Shown: one piece after another, positions 35,351 through 45,356 of the stretch
Layout of the letters: each line of letters starts with the position of its first letter
How positions within the stretch are numbered: position 1 is the first letter of the stretch
The notes under the pieces: model-generated
Seen by the model: only the letters and a program-made list of their open reading frames with translations
What the model was told of the DNA's origin: nothing
Database searches by the model: none
Position numbers and translations under genes: made by a program
DNA from: Treponema succinifaciens DSM 2489
GTDB taxonomy: Bacteria > Spirochaetota > Spirochaetia > Treponematales > Treponemataceae
Length of the DNA stretch: 64,000 nucleotides
Direction: 5' to 3'
Assembly (NCBI RefSeq): GCF_000195275.1
Contig: NC_015385.1
Span: 186,001-250,000 of the forward strand

Positions 35351-38300
35351 ATGGCAAACTACATTACAGAAGACGACATTGAAGTTTCTCTTATAAATAT
35401 TCTTAAAAGCGATGAGCTTGCATATAACTTTATTCAGTGTGATGCCAATCCCAATTTAAAAGAAGATTTGAATGACGGAACCAGTCGTACTTCTAAAAAG
35501 CAATGTGTTTTACCGGAACAAATAAAAACCGCACTCTATAAACTCAATCCAGATATTCCTTCTGAAAATATAGATTCAGTAATCCGTGAATTATGCCGCG
35601 ACTTTACCGGCACTGACATGGTAAAAACCAATTACGATAATTACAATCTGATTCGTAACGGTAAAAAGGTTGATTTCAAAAAAGACGGAAAGCCTACTTT
35701 TGATTTTGTAAAGCTGATTGATTTTGAAAATCCTGAGAACAACATTTTTACAGCTGTTTCCCAGATGTGGATTCAGGGACAGTATTACTGGCGAAGGCCT
35801 GATGTAATCATTTTTGTGAACGGTCTACCGGTCGTTTTTGTTGAACTTAAGAATGCAATAATCAAAATAGAAGAAGCTTTTAATAAAAACCTTACAGATT
35901 ATAAAAAAGATATCCCGAACCTTTTCGCCTTCAATCAGATTTGTGTTTTGAGTAATGGACTTGAAACTCGTCTTGGAGCCTGGAATGCAGATTATGAATA
36001 TTTTTTTGAATGGCTCAAAGTAGATAATGAAAACGAAAAACCAAACCGCAAGGACATAAAAGAGCGTGGAGTTTCAATTGAATATTTTGCCCGCGGTCTT
36101 TGTAAAAAAGAACATCTAGTTGATTACATCGAAAACTTTATTTTGTTCCAGAATCAGAAAGTAAAAATTATTGCTAAAAACCATCAGTTCCTTGGTGTAA
36201 ATAACCTTATGCGAAACGTTGAACGCCGTGAAGAACTGAAAGGAAAGCTTGGTGTATTCTGGCACACTCAGGGTTCTGGAAAATCTTATTCCATGGTTTT
36301 CTTTGCCAGAAAATGTGCCCGCAAATTAAAAGGCAATTTCACTTTCTTTATTGTTACAGATCGAACAGATCTTGATACTCAGATTTACAAAAATTTTGTA
36401 CGGACAGAAGTTATTGGTAATAAAGAAGAATGTCAGCCTAAAAATTCAGAGCAGCTTCGTGAATATCTTAAGAGCAATAAGAAATTCATTTTCTCTATGA
36501 TTCATAAATTCCGTTATGATAAAGGAAAGAAGTATCCTGTTCTTAGCGAACGCAACGACATTTTTGTTTTGATTGATGAGGCGCACCGCACCCAGTACAA
36601 AGACCTGGCAGAGAACATGCACACCGCTTTGCCAAATGCAAACTTCATAGCTTTTACAGGAACTCCGCTGCTTGGTTCAAAACGCCTGACAAACCAGTGG
36701 TTTGGAGATTATGTTTCTGAATATAATTTTGCCCAGTCGGTAGAAGATGGTTCTACGGTTCCTTTGTTCTATAGTCGCCGTGTACCAGAAGTGGGACTTA
36801 CAAATAACTTCCTTGATGATGATATTGTAGACATTATTGAAGATGAAAATCTTAGTGAAGAAGAAATCAAAAGATTAGAAGATTCTGGAAGCAAGATAAT
36901 TGAAGTCCTTAAACGGGATGAACGTCTTGATAAAATTGCTCAAGATATTGCGCATCATTTTCCATGCCGCGGATTTCTTGGAAAAGGAATGGTAGTTTCG
37001 GTAGATAAGTTTACAGCGGTAAAAATGTACGACAAAGTTCAGCATTATTGGGAAGAAGAAAAGAAACAGCTTATAAAAGACAGGAATAGTGCTGCCACAA
37101 AAGAAGAACGCGATGAAATTACAGCCCGTCTTGACTACATGAACAATGTAGAAATGGCTGTAATCATTTCTGAAGATGCAGACGAAGAAAAGAAGTTTGC
37201 TGAGCAGGGATTAAATATAAAGCCCCACCGCGACAAGATGAATACTATTGTTGACGGCGTAGATATAGAAGACCGCTTCAAAAATAAAAATGATCCGCTG
37301 CAGCTTGTTTTTGTTTGCGCAATGTGGCTTACAGGTTTTGATGTGCCGAATCTTTCTACGCTCTATCTTGATAAGCCGATGAAAGGCCACACTCTTATGC
37401 AGGCAATTGCCCGTGCAAACCGAGTATATCCTGGAAAGACAAGCGGCATCATTGTTGATTATGTAAATGTGTTTAAGTACATGCAGCAGGCGCTTACCGA
37501 TTATGCAACCGGCGATGACGGAAATGAGTTTCCGGCAAAAAATATTGACTATCTTCTTGAATTGATTGACCAGAGCATTGATGAGGCAGACGAGTTTTTA
37601 TCGGAACTTGATATAAGCCTTGAAAAAATCAATAAACTTCCTGGAGATTTGGAAAAACTTGAAGCCTTGCGAAACGCACTGGAAATTATTTATCAAAAAG
37701 ATGAAGGCAAAGAAAAGTTCCGCGTTATTACAAATACAATGCTCAATCTTTACGAAGCCAGCAAGCCAGAGATTTTTGAAATGGTCTGGCAGAACGAAAA
37801 GTTCAAGCCGTTAAAATATCTGAACGATTTAATGAGCAATAACGTAAATGATGAAAAACTTGACCGTGCAAAGGCAAGAATGCAGGCTTTGCTTGACACA
37901 TCAGTCAGTTCAGAAAAACCGGAAGACACAAGCGACCCGGACGGCAAGAAATCTTCTGATTATCTCATTCACGAATTTAAAGTCATTGACCTTTCCAAAG
38001 TCGATGTGGAAGAGCTTAGAAAAGAGATTCATAAAGCCCAGTACAAGGCGATTGAAATCGATGACCTGAAAGAGTTCATTCAGAAGATGCTGCAGGTTAT
38101 GATTAATAAAAACTGCGAGCGAATAAAGTTCAGTGAACGATTTAAAAACATCATAGACCAGTACAACGCCGGCGGCAGCGAAAGTGAAGATTATTATGAA
38201 CAGCTCTTGCAACTTATTGAAGACATGAAAAATGAAGACAAGCGTGCTGAAACGGAATGTCTTGCCGAAGAAGAACTTGAAATGTTTGACCTGCTTATAA

Positions 38301-38581
38301 AAGGCCGAAAACTCACGAAAGATGAAGAGCAAAAAGTAAAGCTCGCCGCTAAAAATCTGTACAAAAAACTTACAGAAGAAAAACAAAATCTCTTTGTTGT
38401 AGACTGGTACAAGGACAATCAGGCTTCTACAACAGTAAAAGATGCAATTATTTCTTCACTTGATGCAGATTTGCCGCAAAGTTTTGATAAAGACGCATTT
38501 GACTCAAAAATAAATTTGCTGCTTAACCATTTTGTTGATATGTCTGTCCAACATTACGGCTGGCTGGGGGAGACCGCATAG
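35351..38581 (+). CDS. hsdR: type I restriction endonuclease subunit HsdR
   Basis: 1076 residues, normal for HsdR. The nuclease motif is at about 146-167 (RRPDVIIF ... VVFVELKN, a PD...ExK core), Walker A (HTQGSGKSYSM) near 304, DEAH (LIDEAHRTQ) near 408, and helicase motifs (FTGTPL, MWLTGFDVPNLSTLYLDKPM, QAIARANR) further on. It translocates and cleaves unmethylated DNA with HsdM and HsdS. The hsdM and hsdS genes are more than 6 kb upstream, with the accessory genes between. Nothing is missing. Confidence 0.96.
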   Translation: MANYITEDDIEVSLINILKSDELAYNFIQCDANPNLKEDLNDGTSRTSKKQCVLPEQIKTALYKLNPDIPSENIDSVIRELCRDFTGTDMVKTNYDNYNLIRNGKKVDFKKDGKPTFDFVKLIDFENPENNIFTAVSQMWIQGQYYWRRPDVIIFVNGLPVVFVELKNAIIKIEEAFNKNLTDYKKDIPNLFAFNQICVLSNGLETRLGAWNADYEYFFEWLKVDNENEKPNRKDIKERGVSIEYFARGLCKKEHLVDYIENFILFQNQKVKIIAKNHQFLGVNNLMRNVERREELKGKLGVFWHTQGSGKSYSMVFFARKCARKLKGNFTFFIVTDRTDLDTQIYKNFVRTEVIGNKEECQPKNSEQLREYLKSNKKFIFSMIHKFRYDKGKKYPVLSERNDIFVLIDEAHRTQYKDLAENMHTALPNANFIAFTGTPLLGSKRLTNQWFGDYVSEYNFAQSVEDGSTVPLFYSRRVPEVGLTNNFLDDDIVDIIEDENLSEEEIKRLEDSGSKIIEVLKRDERLDKIAQDIAHHFPCRGFLGKGMVVSVDKFTAVKMYDKVQHYWEEEKKQLIKDRNSAATKEERDEITARLDYMNNVEMAVIISEDADEEKKFAEQGLNIKPHRDKMNTIVDGVDIEDRFKNKNDPLQLVFVCAMWLTGFDVPNLSTLYLDKPMKGHTLMQAIARANRVYPGKTSGIIVDYVNVFKYMQQALTDYATGDDGNEFPAKNIDYLLELIDQSIDEADEFLSELDISLEKINKLPGDLEKLEALRNALEIIYQKDEGKEKFRVITNTMLNLYEASKPEIFEMVWQNEKFKPLKYLNDLMSNNVNDEKLDRAKARMQALLDTSVSSEKPEDTSDPDGKKSSDYLIHEFKVIDLSKVDVEELRKEIHKAQYKAIEIDDLKEFIQKMLQVMINKNCERIKFSERFKNIIDQYNAGGSESEDYYEQLLQLIEDMKNEDKRAETECLAEEELEMFDLLIKGRKLTKDEEQKVKLAAKNLYKKLTEEKQNLFVVDWYKDNQASTTVKDAIISSLDADLPQSFDKDAFDSKINLLLNHFVDMSVQHYGWLGETA

Positions 38582-38630
38582 AATCGGTTTGTTCCTGCTA
38601 TCTGTCTATAAGATGATGCATTTTTCTTGT

Positions 38631-38681
38631 TTTTGTTTTAAATCCATTTGGCTGGACTTGAAGAAAACATTGCGCCGACCA
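38631..38681 (+). repeat. right 51-bp island-flanking repeat
   Basis: Direct repeat of 24460-24510 with 44 of 51 bases identical, placed 50 bases after the hsdR stop. It marks the probable right edge of the island. Confidence 0.75.
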
Positions 38682-38689
38682 GTGAAAGT

Positions 38690-39460
38690 TCAGCCTAGAG
38701 CCACATCTAGAATCATCATCAGAATAAAGCCAAGCGAAAATCCGATTGTGCCTAAGTTTGAATGCGGTTTTTCAGAAGCTTCGGGAATCAGTTCTTCCAC
38801 AACAACGTAAAGCATTGCGCCGGCCGCGAATGACAAAAGGTAAGGCAGAACAGGCACTATTAAATTTTTTAGAAGAATTGTAATCACGGCTGCAACTGGC
38901 TCTACAATTCCAGAAAGAACTCCGAACGCAAACGACTTGCTTTTTGACTCGCCGTTTCCTGCAAGCGACATTGAAATTATCGCGCCCTCTGGAAAATTCT
39001 GAATTGCAATTCCCAATGAAAGAGCTGCCGCCGCCGCAAATCCCAGGCTCTGCGCGGAAAATGCCGCAAAGACAACACCGACCGCCATTCCTTCCGGAAT
39101 ATTGTGGAGCGTAACTGCAAGAAACATCATGGTGCTTTGCTTGAGCTTTGCTTTTAAACCTTCTGGTTTTTCCGAGTCAACATGAAGATGCGGAATCAAA
39201 ACGTCGAGCAGGAAAAGAAAGGCAATTCCAGCCGCAGTTCCAATCGCCGCCGGAATAAACGCAAGTTTTCCCATCGAGGATGAACTGTCTATTGAAGGAA
39301 TTATAAGCGACCACACAGAAGCCGCAACCATTACTCCAGCCGCAAAACCCAAAAGAAACTTCTGGACATTTTTATTTAAATTTTTTCCAAGAAAGTAAAC
39401 GCAGGCTGACCCCAATGTAGTTCCAAGAAACGGAATCAGAATTCCATAAAAAGTATTCAT
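38690..39460 (-). CDS. ZIP-family metal transporter
   Basis: 256 residues with about eight membrane helices. The metal-site motifs of ZIP transporters are present: HNIPEGMAVGV near 120 and NFPEGAIISMSLA near 155, plus a histidine-containing loop PHLHVDSEKPEG. The family imports zinc, iron or manganese; the exact metal cannot be told from sequence. It is convergent with hsdR across the island edge. No metal-regulator site was recognised upstream. Confidence 0.92.
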   Translation of the reverse strand: MNTFYGILIPFLGTTLGSACVYFLGKNLNKNVQKFLLGFAAGVMVAASVWSLIIPSIDSSSSMGKLAFIPAAIGTAAGIAFLFLLDVLIPHLHVDSEKPEGLKAKLKQSTMMFLAVTLHNIPEGMAVGVVFAAFSAQSLGFAAAAALSLGIAIQNFPEGAIISMSLAGNGESKSKSFAFGVLSGIVEPVAAVITILLKNLIVPVLPYLLSFAAGAMLYVVVEELIPEASEKPHSNLGTIGFSLGFILMMILDVALG

Positions 39461-39579
39461 GCTCTGATTATAGATTTAAAGAATCATATTTTCAATGTTG
39501 GGATTTTGGCTGGAATTTGTTGCATTTTTGTAAAATAACAATAAATTACTGTGTATAACAGGAATTTACTTTGTAACTT

Positions 39580-40887
39580 ATGCGGAAAATTCAGTATTAT
39601 AAAAGCATGGGATGCTTGAAAAAGAAAATCTTTATTTTATTTTTTTCCATTGCAGCCTTTGCATTTGCGGATGAAAATACTATTGAGCTTTCTCTTGAAG
39701 ACGCGGTAAAAAGCGCGCTAAAAAATAATGTTTCCGTAAAGCAAAGTGAAATCAGCCTTGATGCAAAAAAACGCGAGTCAGATTATTCATGGAATTCTAT
39801 AAGTCCGTCGATTTCTGGAACTGGGCGATATTCAAAAAATATTCCAAGTTCTTCTTCTGATGACAAAGCAAGTCTTTCCGCAGGAATTTCTTTGAGCGCA
39901 ACTTTGTCGCCTTCTGTTTATACTTCTGCAAAAAACGCCGAGTTGAGCTACAGCCAGCAGCAACTTTCTTATCAAAATGACTTGCGTTCCGTGGAACTTG
40001 ATGTAAGAAAAAATTATTATTCTCTTCTTTATAAGATTGAAGAAATTTCACTTAAAGAAAAGAGCCTTGAAACTTCAAAAAATCAATATGAGTCAAATTT
40101 GGCAAAATATAAGCGCGGAACTTTATCAAGGCTAGATGTTTTGAGCGCGCAGGTTTCGTATCAGAATGACCAGCTTGAACTGAAATCTCTTAATGCGGAA
40201 ATGGAAAATTCAATCGCTTCGTTTAAGCGGCTTGTGGGACTTCCGCAGGAAACAAAAATTTCACTTTCCGGCTCGTTTGAAAATATTCTGAATCTAAAAA
40301 ATATTTCAATTGAAGGAATGGAACTTAATTCATTCAGCGTTGAATCTTTGCAAAAACAGATTGACAGTGCAAAAAATTCTTTGCTTGCTTCTAGGTTCGC
40401 TGCTTACGGACCAAGCCTTTCAGCTTCTTATTCTTATAATTATTCTTCTATTGATGGCGGCTCGAATTGGGACGACAATGGAACTTTAAGTTTGCAGGCT
40501 TCGATTCCACTGGACGGATTTCTTCCTTGGTCGAACAGTTCGCTTAATGTTCAGTCAAAAAAAGATTCAGTAAAAAGTCTTGAACTGGAGCTTGAGGATG
40601 CTAAAGTTTCGCTTGAAGTAAATATTTCAACTTTGATGAATAAAATAAATCAATGCTTGGAAAATATTTCTCTTAGAAAAAACAGTATTGAACTTGCCCA
40701 GACAACTTACGAAATGACTTTGGAATCTTATAGCCACGGAACAAAAGATTTGCTTTCGCTTCAGACTGCTTCGGACAATCTTCTTTCCGCAAAAGTGAAT
40801 TTAATTTCCGAGGCTTACAATTTGATATGCGCCGTTCTTGACTTGGAGAATGCGGCTGGAATTCCGTTTGGAACTTTGGAGAATTAA
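39580..40887 (+). CDS. TolC-family outer-membrane efflux protein
   Basis: 435 residues with a signal peptide (KKKIFILFFSIAAFAFADE). The two TolC/OEP repeats are recognisable: LSLEDAVKSALKNNVSVKQS at the start, NLAKYKRGTLSRLDVLSAQV in the first helical hairpin, and LESYSHGTKDLLSLQTASDN in the second. It should form the outer-membrane duct for the fusion protein and RND pump that follow directly. The start could also be 39607, nearer the signal peptide. It is the first gene of the operon, and the next start is one base after its stop. Confidence 0.9.
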   Translation: MRKIQYYKSMGCLKKKIFILFFSIAAFAFADENTIELSLEDAVKSALKNNVSVKQSEISLDAKKRESDYSWNSISPSISGTGRYSKNIPSSSSDDKASLSAGISLSATLSPSVYTSAKNAELSYSQQQLSYQNDLRSVELDVRKNYYSLLYKIEEISLKEKSLETSKNQYESNLAKYKRGTLSRLDVLSAQVSYQNDQLELKSLNAEMENSIASFKRLVGLPQETKISLSGSFENILNLKNISIEGMELNSFSVESLQKQIDSAKNSLLASRFAAYGPSLSASYSYNYSSIDGGSNWDDNGTLSLQASIPLDGFLPWSNSSLNVQSKKDSVKSLELELEDAKVSLEVNISTLMNKINQCLENISLRKNSIELAQTTYEMTLESYSHGTKDLLSLQTASDNLLSAKVNLISEAYNLICAVLDLENAAGIPFGTLEN

Positions 40888-40888
40888 T

Positions 40889-41827
40889 ATGAAAATAAAA
40901 GCATCGTTTATTGTTGTTTCTTTTGTGTGCGTGTGCATTTTGTGTGGAACCTTTTTTGCGATAAAATTTGCGCCAAAGAAGAATCCGTTTCCTCCAAAAG
41001 GTGGATTTCCGCAGGAGCAGGAGACAGCGAGCGTAAGAACTATGGTTGCCGAGCGGAAAACATTGCATGCTTATGTTGACACAAACGGAGAAATTGAATG
41101 TGAAAGTTCCGTTGACTGCTATCCTGACATAGGCGGAAAAATTGCGAGAGTTTATGTTGCCCTTGGCGACACTGTAAAAAAAGGAGATGTTCTTGCGGAA
41201 GTTGATCCAAGCGAGCCTGGCTCATATTACGTGAACAGTTCCGTTTATGCTCCAATCAGCGGAATGATAACTTCCACTCCAAAAGAAATTGGAACTACAG
41301 TTGCGTCTTCAACGGCGATTACAACGATTGGCGATGTTTCTAATCTGCAGATCCGCGCAAAAGTTCCGGAGCGTTACGTTTCGTTTTTAAAGCGCGGACT
41401 AAAGGCAGCGATAATTCTCGAAGCTTATCCTAACGAAACATTTTCTGCAACGGTAAAAAAAGTTTCGCCAGTGCTTGATTCCCAGAGCCGCACAAAAGAA
41501 ATCCTTCTGTCGTTTAATAAAACTGATTCAAGAATAAACGCCGGAATGTTTGCAAAACTCACGCTTTTTACAGCTGACTATGCCGGAAGACCCGTAGTTC
41601 CTATAAATTCAGTTGTTGAAAAGAACGGAAAAAACTGCGTGTTTATTTTTGATGAAGATGACAGCACAGTAAATCTGCGGGAAGTTGAACTTGGAAATTC
41701 TGTGGACAATATGATTCAAGTTGTTTCTGGAATTTACGAAGGCGAAAAAGTTGTAGTTGAAGGCATGACTTCTGTTTCTGACGGAAGCAAAGTCCGCAAT
41801 ATATCAAGCGGGTTAAATGCGGAGTAA
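40889..41827 (+). CDS. RND efflux periplasmic adaptor (membrane fusion protein)
   Basis: 312 residues from the ATG at 40889; a longer frame at 40838 overlaps tolC and is rejected. An N-terminal membrane anchor (SFIVVSFVCVCILCGTFFAI) is followed by the biotinyl-lipoyl half-motifs (GGKIARVYVALGDTVKKGDV ... VYAPISGMITS). Barrel and membrane-proximal domains follow (ISDVSNLQIRAKVPE-like, GMFAKLTLF). It links the RND pump to TolC. The helical hairpin between the lipoyl halves is very short, as in some treponemal and Bacteroides adaptors. Confidence 0.92.
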   Translation: MKIKASFIVVSFVCVCILCGTFFAIKFAPKKNPFPPKGGFPQEQETASVRTMVAERKTLHAYVDTNGEIECESSVDCYPDIGGKIARVYVALGDTVKKGDVLAEVDPSEPGSYYVNSSVYAPISGMITSTPKEIGTTVASSTAITTIGDVSNLQIRAKVPERYVSFLKRGLKAAIILEAYPNETFSATVKKVSPVLDSQSRTKEILLSFNKTDSRINAGMFAKLTLFTADYAGRPVVPINSVVEKNGKNCVFIFDEDDSTVNLREVELGNSVDNMIQVVSGIYEGEKVVVEGMTSVSDGSKVRNISSGLNAE

Positions 41828-41830
41828 AAA

Positions 41831-44800
41831 ATGGTCAGCGAAAAAACTCTTGAGCATCCAGTTCTTACACTGATGGTTTTCACGTTGCTTGGACTTATGG
41901 GAATCTTCAGTCTGGGCAATACTTCTGTTTCTCTTATGCCGGATGTTGATATGCCGTACTTGATGGTTTCTGCGACTTATGAAAATGCAGGTCCTGAATC
42001 TGTTGAGAAATCTGTTACGACTTTGATTGAAGACGCGCTTGTGAGCCTTAGCAATTTAAAGGAAATAACTTCGACATCTTCGGAAGGAAGAAGCAGTGTT
42101 TTTCTTGAATTCAATTACGGAACGAATCTGGACATTGCGACTAACGATGTGCGGGACAAACTTGATCGCATTACAAGAAGACTGCCGGACGATGTAACGC
42201 CTACGATTTTTAAGATGGATTCTGACAGCCAGCCGATTATGAGAATTGCAGTACGCGGAAACCGTTCAGTCGATGAGCTAAAAAAAATTGCAGAAGATCA
42301 GGTTGTTGATATTCTTGAGCAGGCTCAGGGCGTTGGACAGGCGGAATCGATGGGAGGAAGAACTCAGATTGTCCGCGTGGAACTGGAGCAGAATAGACTT
42401 CAGGCTTATAATCTTACGCTTTCTGAAGTTTCGTCTTCGCTTTCAAAGCAGAATCTTGAAATCGGTGGCGGAACAATCACAGAAGGCACAATGGATTATT
42501 CTGTGCGTACAACAGGTGAATACACAAGCATTGAACAGATAAACAATACAGTTATCACAACAAAAAATGGCTACGATGTAAAGCTTAGCGATATTGGCCG
42601 CGCGTTCATGGGCTACAAGGATGCAAGCAATGTTGTTTATATAAACGGGCTTCCCGGAGTTTACGTTTCAATTACAAAGCAGTCTGGAGAAAACAGCGTT
42701 GCGGTTGCAAATGCCGTCTATGAAAAAATCAGCGAGCTTGAAAAAACTCTTCCTGCTGATATTTCGCTTGAAATAATCCGCGACGATACAGAAAGCATCC
42801 GCGACACATTGAATACGCTTTTTGATTCAGCATGGCAAGGACTTTTGCTTGCAGTTGTAATTCTTTTTGTTTTTTTGTGCGCTATAAAAACTACGATTAT
42901 AATTGCGGTTTCCGTTCCGCTTTCAATTATAATAACGGTTCTGTGCATGAATTTTGCCGGAATTACGCTGAACATGATGACGCTTACCGGCTTGATTCTT
43001 GGCGTTGGAATGGTTGTTGATGCTTCCGTTGTTATGATTGACAACATTTATTCTTACAGAATGAGAGGCGCAAAACCTAATGTCGCCGCTGTTCTTGGAA
43101 GCTCAGAAATGATTCTTTCCGTTGTATCAGGAAATCTTACAACAATCTGCGTATTTATTCCGTTCCTTTTCTTTATGAAAGACTTGGGATTTATGGGACA
43201 GATGTTCAAGGGAATTATTTTTACAATTGTAATTGCTCTTGTAAGCAGTTTGTTTGTTGCGATTTTCCTCGTGCCGGTTTTGGCAGGACATTTTCTTCCG
43301 ATTACAAACAGAAATGAAAAGCCTGTTAAGTCCCGCTTCTTTAAAGTTTTGTACGGAATATTCACAAAGTCGCAGGACATTGTTTCCCTTGGATATGAAA
43401 AACTTTTAAAAAAAGCCTTGGACAATCGCGGTGTTACCGTTGTTGTCTGCGTTACGGCTCTTGCTTTTTCTTTTATGCTTATTCCGACTTTAAGAATTCA
43501 GCTTATGACCGGCGGACATGATGACAGCGTTTCTGTAAAGCTTGGGCTTCCGGTTGGAACTTCGCTTGAAGAAACTTCGGACGTTGTCTTGAGATTTGAG
43601 GAAATCGTAAAAAATGAAATCAAAGGGTATAAGAATATAATTACAAGCATCGGCTCAAGCTGGAGAAGCTCAGGCTCGTACAACGGAACAATTCAAATTT
43701 CCCTGCCGAATTCAGACAAGCAGATTGACAATGATGAAACAATAAAGCAAAAGCTCAGAAAGCATTTTACAGAATTTGCCGGAGTTGATTTTAGCTTTGG
43801 TCAGAGCCGGCGCCAGCAGATGACAGGAGACGACATCGACGTTGTTCTTAGAAGCTCCAGTTTGGACAGCGCGCTTGATGTGGCAAAGAAAATTCAGGAA
43901 GTAATGGCAGCCATTCCAGATATAGGAGAATCTTCGGTTGACACAGATGAAGGACTTCCGCAGGTTCAAGTTGAAATTGACCGGCAGCGCGCGTACAGTT
44001 TCGGCGTGAATGTTGCCACTGTTGCAAATGAAATTCAGGCTAGCATAGAAGGAGTTTCCACAACAACTTACCGTGAAGACGGAGACGATTATACAGTTTA
44101 TGTAATGCTTCGTCCGGAAGACAGGCAGAAAGTTGTTGACCTTGAGCAGATTTACGTGAACGGCACAAATGGACGTGTGTGTGTTGCTAATTTTGCACGG
44201 GCAGTAAAAGGCTACGGTCCTGTTACAATCAGCCGTGAAAATCGCCGCCGAATTGTCCACGTTACCGCGGATATTGTTTCGGATGAGAATGCAAACGTTG
44301 TTGAAGAAAAAATCAAGGAAGGAATAAAGAATTCGTTTATTGTTCCAGACAATGTTTCTGTAAGCTATGAAGGCTCTTGGAAAGATGTAAAAGAGCAGAC
44401 TGCGATTTTTGCAAAAATTATGGTCATGGCGGTTCTTCTTGTATTCGGTGTAATGGCGGCGACTTACGAAAGCTTTAAAGCTCCGTTTATAAATCTTATG
44501 ACAATTCCGTTTCTTGCAATCGGCGTTGTGCTTATTTACAAAATCACTGGGCAGTCATTCAGCTTGCTTTCTGCGGTAGGACTTGTAATGCTTGTTGGAA
44601 TTGTTGTAAACAACGGAATTATTTTGGTGGACTACACGAATCTTCTTGTGGAACGCGGAATGCCGTTAAAGGATGCCTGTTATAAAGCCGGATGCTCAAG
44701 ACTTAGACCTGTTTTGATGACAACTCTTACAACAATTCTTGGAATGATTCCGATGTGCTTTGCTTCAAGCGGAAGCGCGGGAATGGTTCAGCCTATAAGC

Positions 44801-44935
44801 GTGGCAGTTGTTGGCGGACTTACAAGCTCTACATTTATAACGCTTTTCTTTATTCCTGTGCTTTACACTTTTGTAATGAAGAAAAAGAAAAATCAGCAGT
44901 CTGTTGTTCAGCTTGCTTTGCCGGAGGAAAAATAA
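41831..44935 (+). CDS. RND efflux transporter (AcrB/HAE1-like)
   Basis: 1034 residues with 12 membrane helices in two repeats and two large periplasmic loops. Signatures include MPDVDMPYLMVSATYENAGP at the start, and GMVVDASVVMIDNIYSYRMR in helix 4, which carries the proton-relay aspartate. The second half has GIVVNNGIILVDYTNLLVER and TTLTTILGMIPMCF. It exports drugs, lipids or other small molecules using the proton gradient; the substrate is unknown. It starts three bases after the adaptor and its stop abuts the start of the small gene that follows. Confidence 0.94.
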   Translation: MVSEKTLEHPVLTLMVFTLLGLMGIFSLGNTSVSLMPDVDMPYLMVSATYENAGPESVEKSVTTLIEDALVSLSNLKEITSTSSEGRSSVFLEFNYGTNLDIATNDVRDKLDRITRRLPDDVTPTIFKMDSDSQPIMRIAVRGNRSVDELKKIAEDQVVDILEQAQGVGQAESMGGRTQIVRVELEQNRLQAYNLTLSEVSSSLSKQNLEIGGGTITEGTMDYSVRTTGEYTSIEQINNTVITTKNGYDVKLSDIGRAFMGYKDASNVVYINGLPGVYVSITKQSGENSVAVANAVYEKISELEKTLPADISLEIIRDDTESIRDTLNTLFDSAWQGLLLAVVILFVFLCAIKTTIIIAVSVPLSIIITVLCMNFAGITLNMMTLTGLILGVGMVVDASVVMIDNIYSYRMRGAKPNVAAVLGSSEMILSVVSGNLTTICVFIPFLFFMKDLGFMGQMFKGIIFTIVIALVSSLFVAIFLVPVLAGHFLPITNRNEKPVKSRFFKVLYGIFTKSQDIVSLGYEKLLKKALDNRGVTVVVCVTALAFSFMLIPTLRIQLMTGGHDDSVSVKLGLPVGTSLEETSDVVLRFEEIVKNEIKGYKNIITSIGSSWRSSGSYNGTIQISLPNSDKQIDNDETIKQKLRKHFTEFAGVDFSFGQSRRQQMTGDDIDVVLRSSSLDSALDVAKKIQEVMAAIPDIGESSVDTDEGLPQVQVEIDRQRAYSFGVNVATVANEIQASIEGVSTTTYREDGDDYTVYVMLRPEDRQKVVDLEQIYVNGTNGRVCVANFARAVKGYGPVTISRENRRRIVHVTADIVSDENANVVEEKIKEGIKNSFIVPDNVSVSYEGSWKDVKEQTAIFAKIMVMAVLLVFGVMAATYESFKAPFINLMTIPFLAIGVVLIYKITGQSFSLLSAVGLVMLVGIVVNNGIILVDYTNLLVERGMPLKDACYKAGCSRLRPVLMTTLTTILGMIPMCFASSGSAGMVQPISVAVVGGLTSSTFITLFFIPVLYTFVMKKKKNQQSVVQLALPEEK

Positions 44936-45226
44936 ATGCAGCGCGTGGAAATAATTTCAAATAAATCTGTTGAAGATGATGTTACTCAGGCTTTGGAAGA
45001 ATATGTTCCTGATATTTTATACACGAAGTTTCCGCTTGTTTATGGCCGCGGAGGAAATGACCGCAAGCTTGGAAATACAACTTGGCCTGAGAAAAATTTT
45101 GTGCTTGTAAGCTACATTGAAGATGAGGATTTGCCAAAAGTGCAAGCAGTAATGAAGGCGATAAAGAAAAAGTTTCCCGGCGAAGGAATAAAACTTTTTG
45201 CGATAAAAGCAGAAGAGCCGTTTTAA
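44936..45226 (+). CDS. small P-II-like (ferredoxin-fold) protein linked to RND pump
   Basis: 96 residues. The start codon follows the RND stop directly, so it is in the efflux operon. The order MQRVEIISNKSVEDDVTQAL ... YTKFPLVYGRGG ... NFVLVSYIEDEDLPKVQAVM resembles the beta-alpha-beta fold of PII/CutA-like proteins seen next to some RND pumps. No T-loop or metal site is clearly conserved. A regulatory role for the pump is a guess. Confidence 0.6.
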   Translation: MQRVEIISNKSVEDDVTQALEEYVPDILYTKFPLVYGRGGNDRKLGNTTWPEKNFVLVSYIEDEDLPKVQAVMKAIKKKFPGEGIKLFAIKAEEPF

Positions 45227-45243
45227 ATGAAGAGCTTTCAATC

Positions 45244-45339
45244 TTGACGGTAAGGCGTAATTTTGGCATACTAACTTACATTGTAATTTAAAGCGACTAT
45301 ATGCCGCAGATTGCTTTTGTAGTCTGCGGATTTTTTTTT
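45244..45339 (+). promoter_or_regulatory. pyrG promoter followed by an intrinsic terminator in the leader (probable attenuator)
   Basis: TTGACG (45244-45249), 17 bases, then CATACT (45267-45272). About 30 bases into the transcript CCGCAGA (45304-45310) pairs with TCTGCGG (45323-45329), followed by nine Ts, 18 bases before the pyrG ATG. A terminator between promoter and gene implies control by read-through. The GGGC start used in CTP-sensing attenuation of Gram-positives is not visible. Confidence 0.7.
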
Positions 45340-45356
45340 GAATAGGAAGGCGTGCT

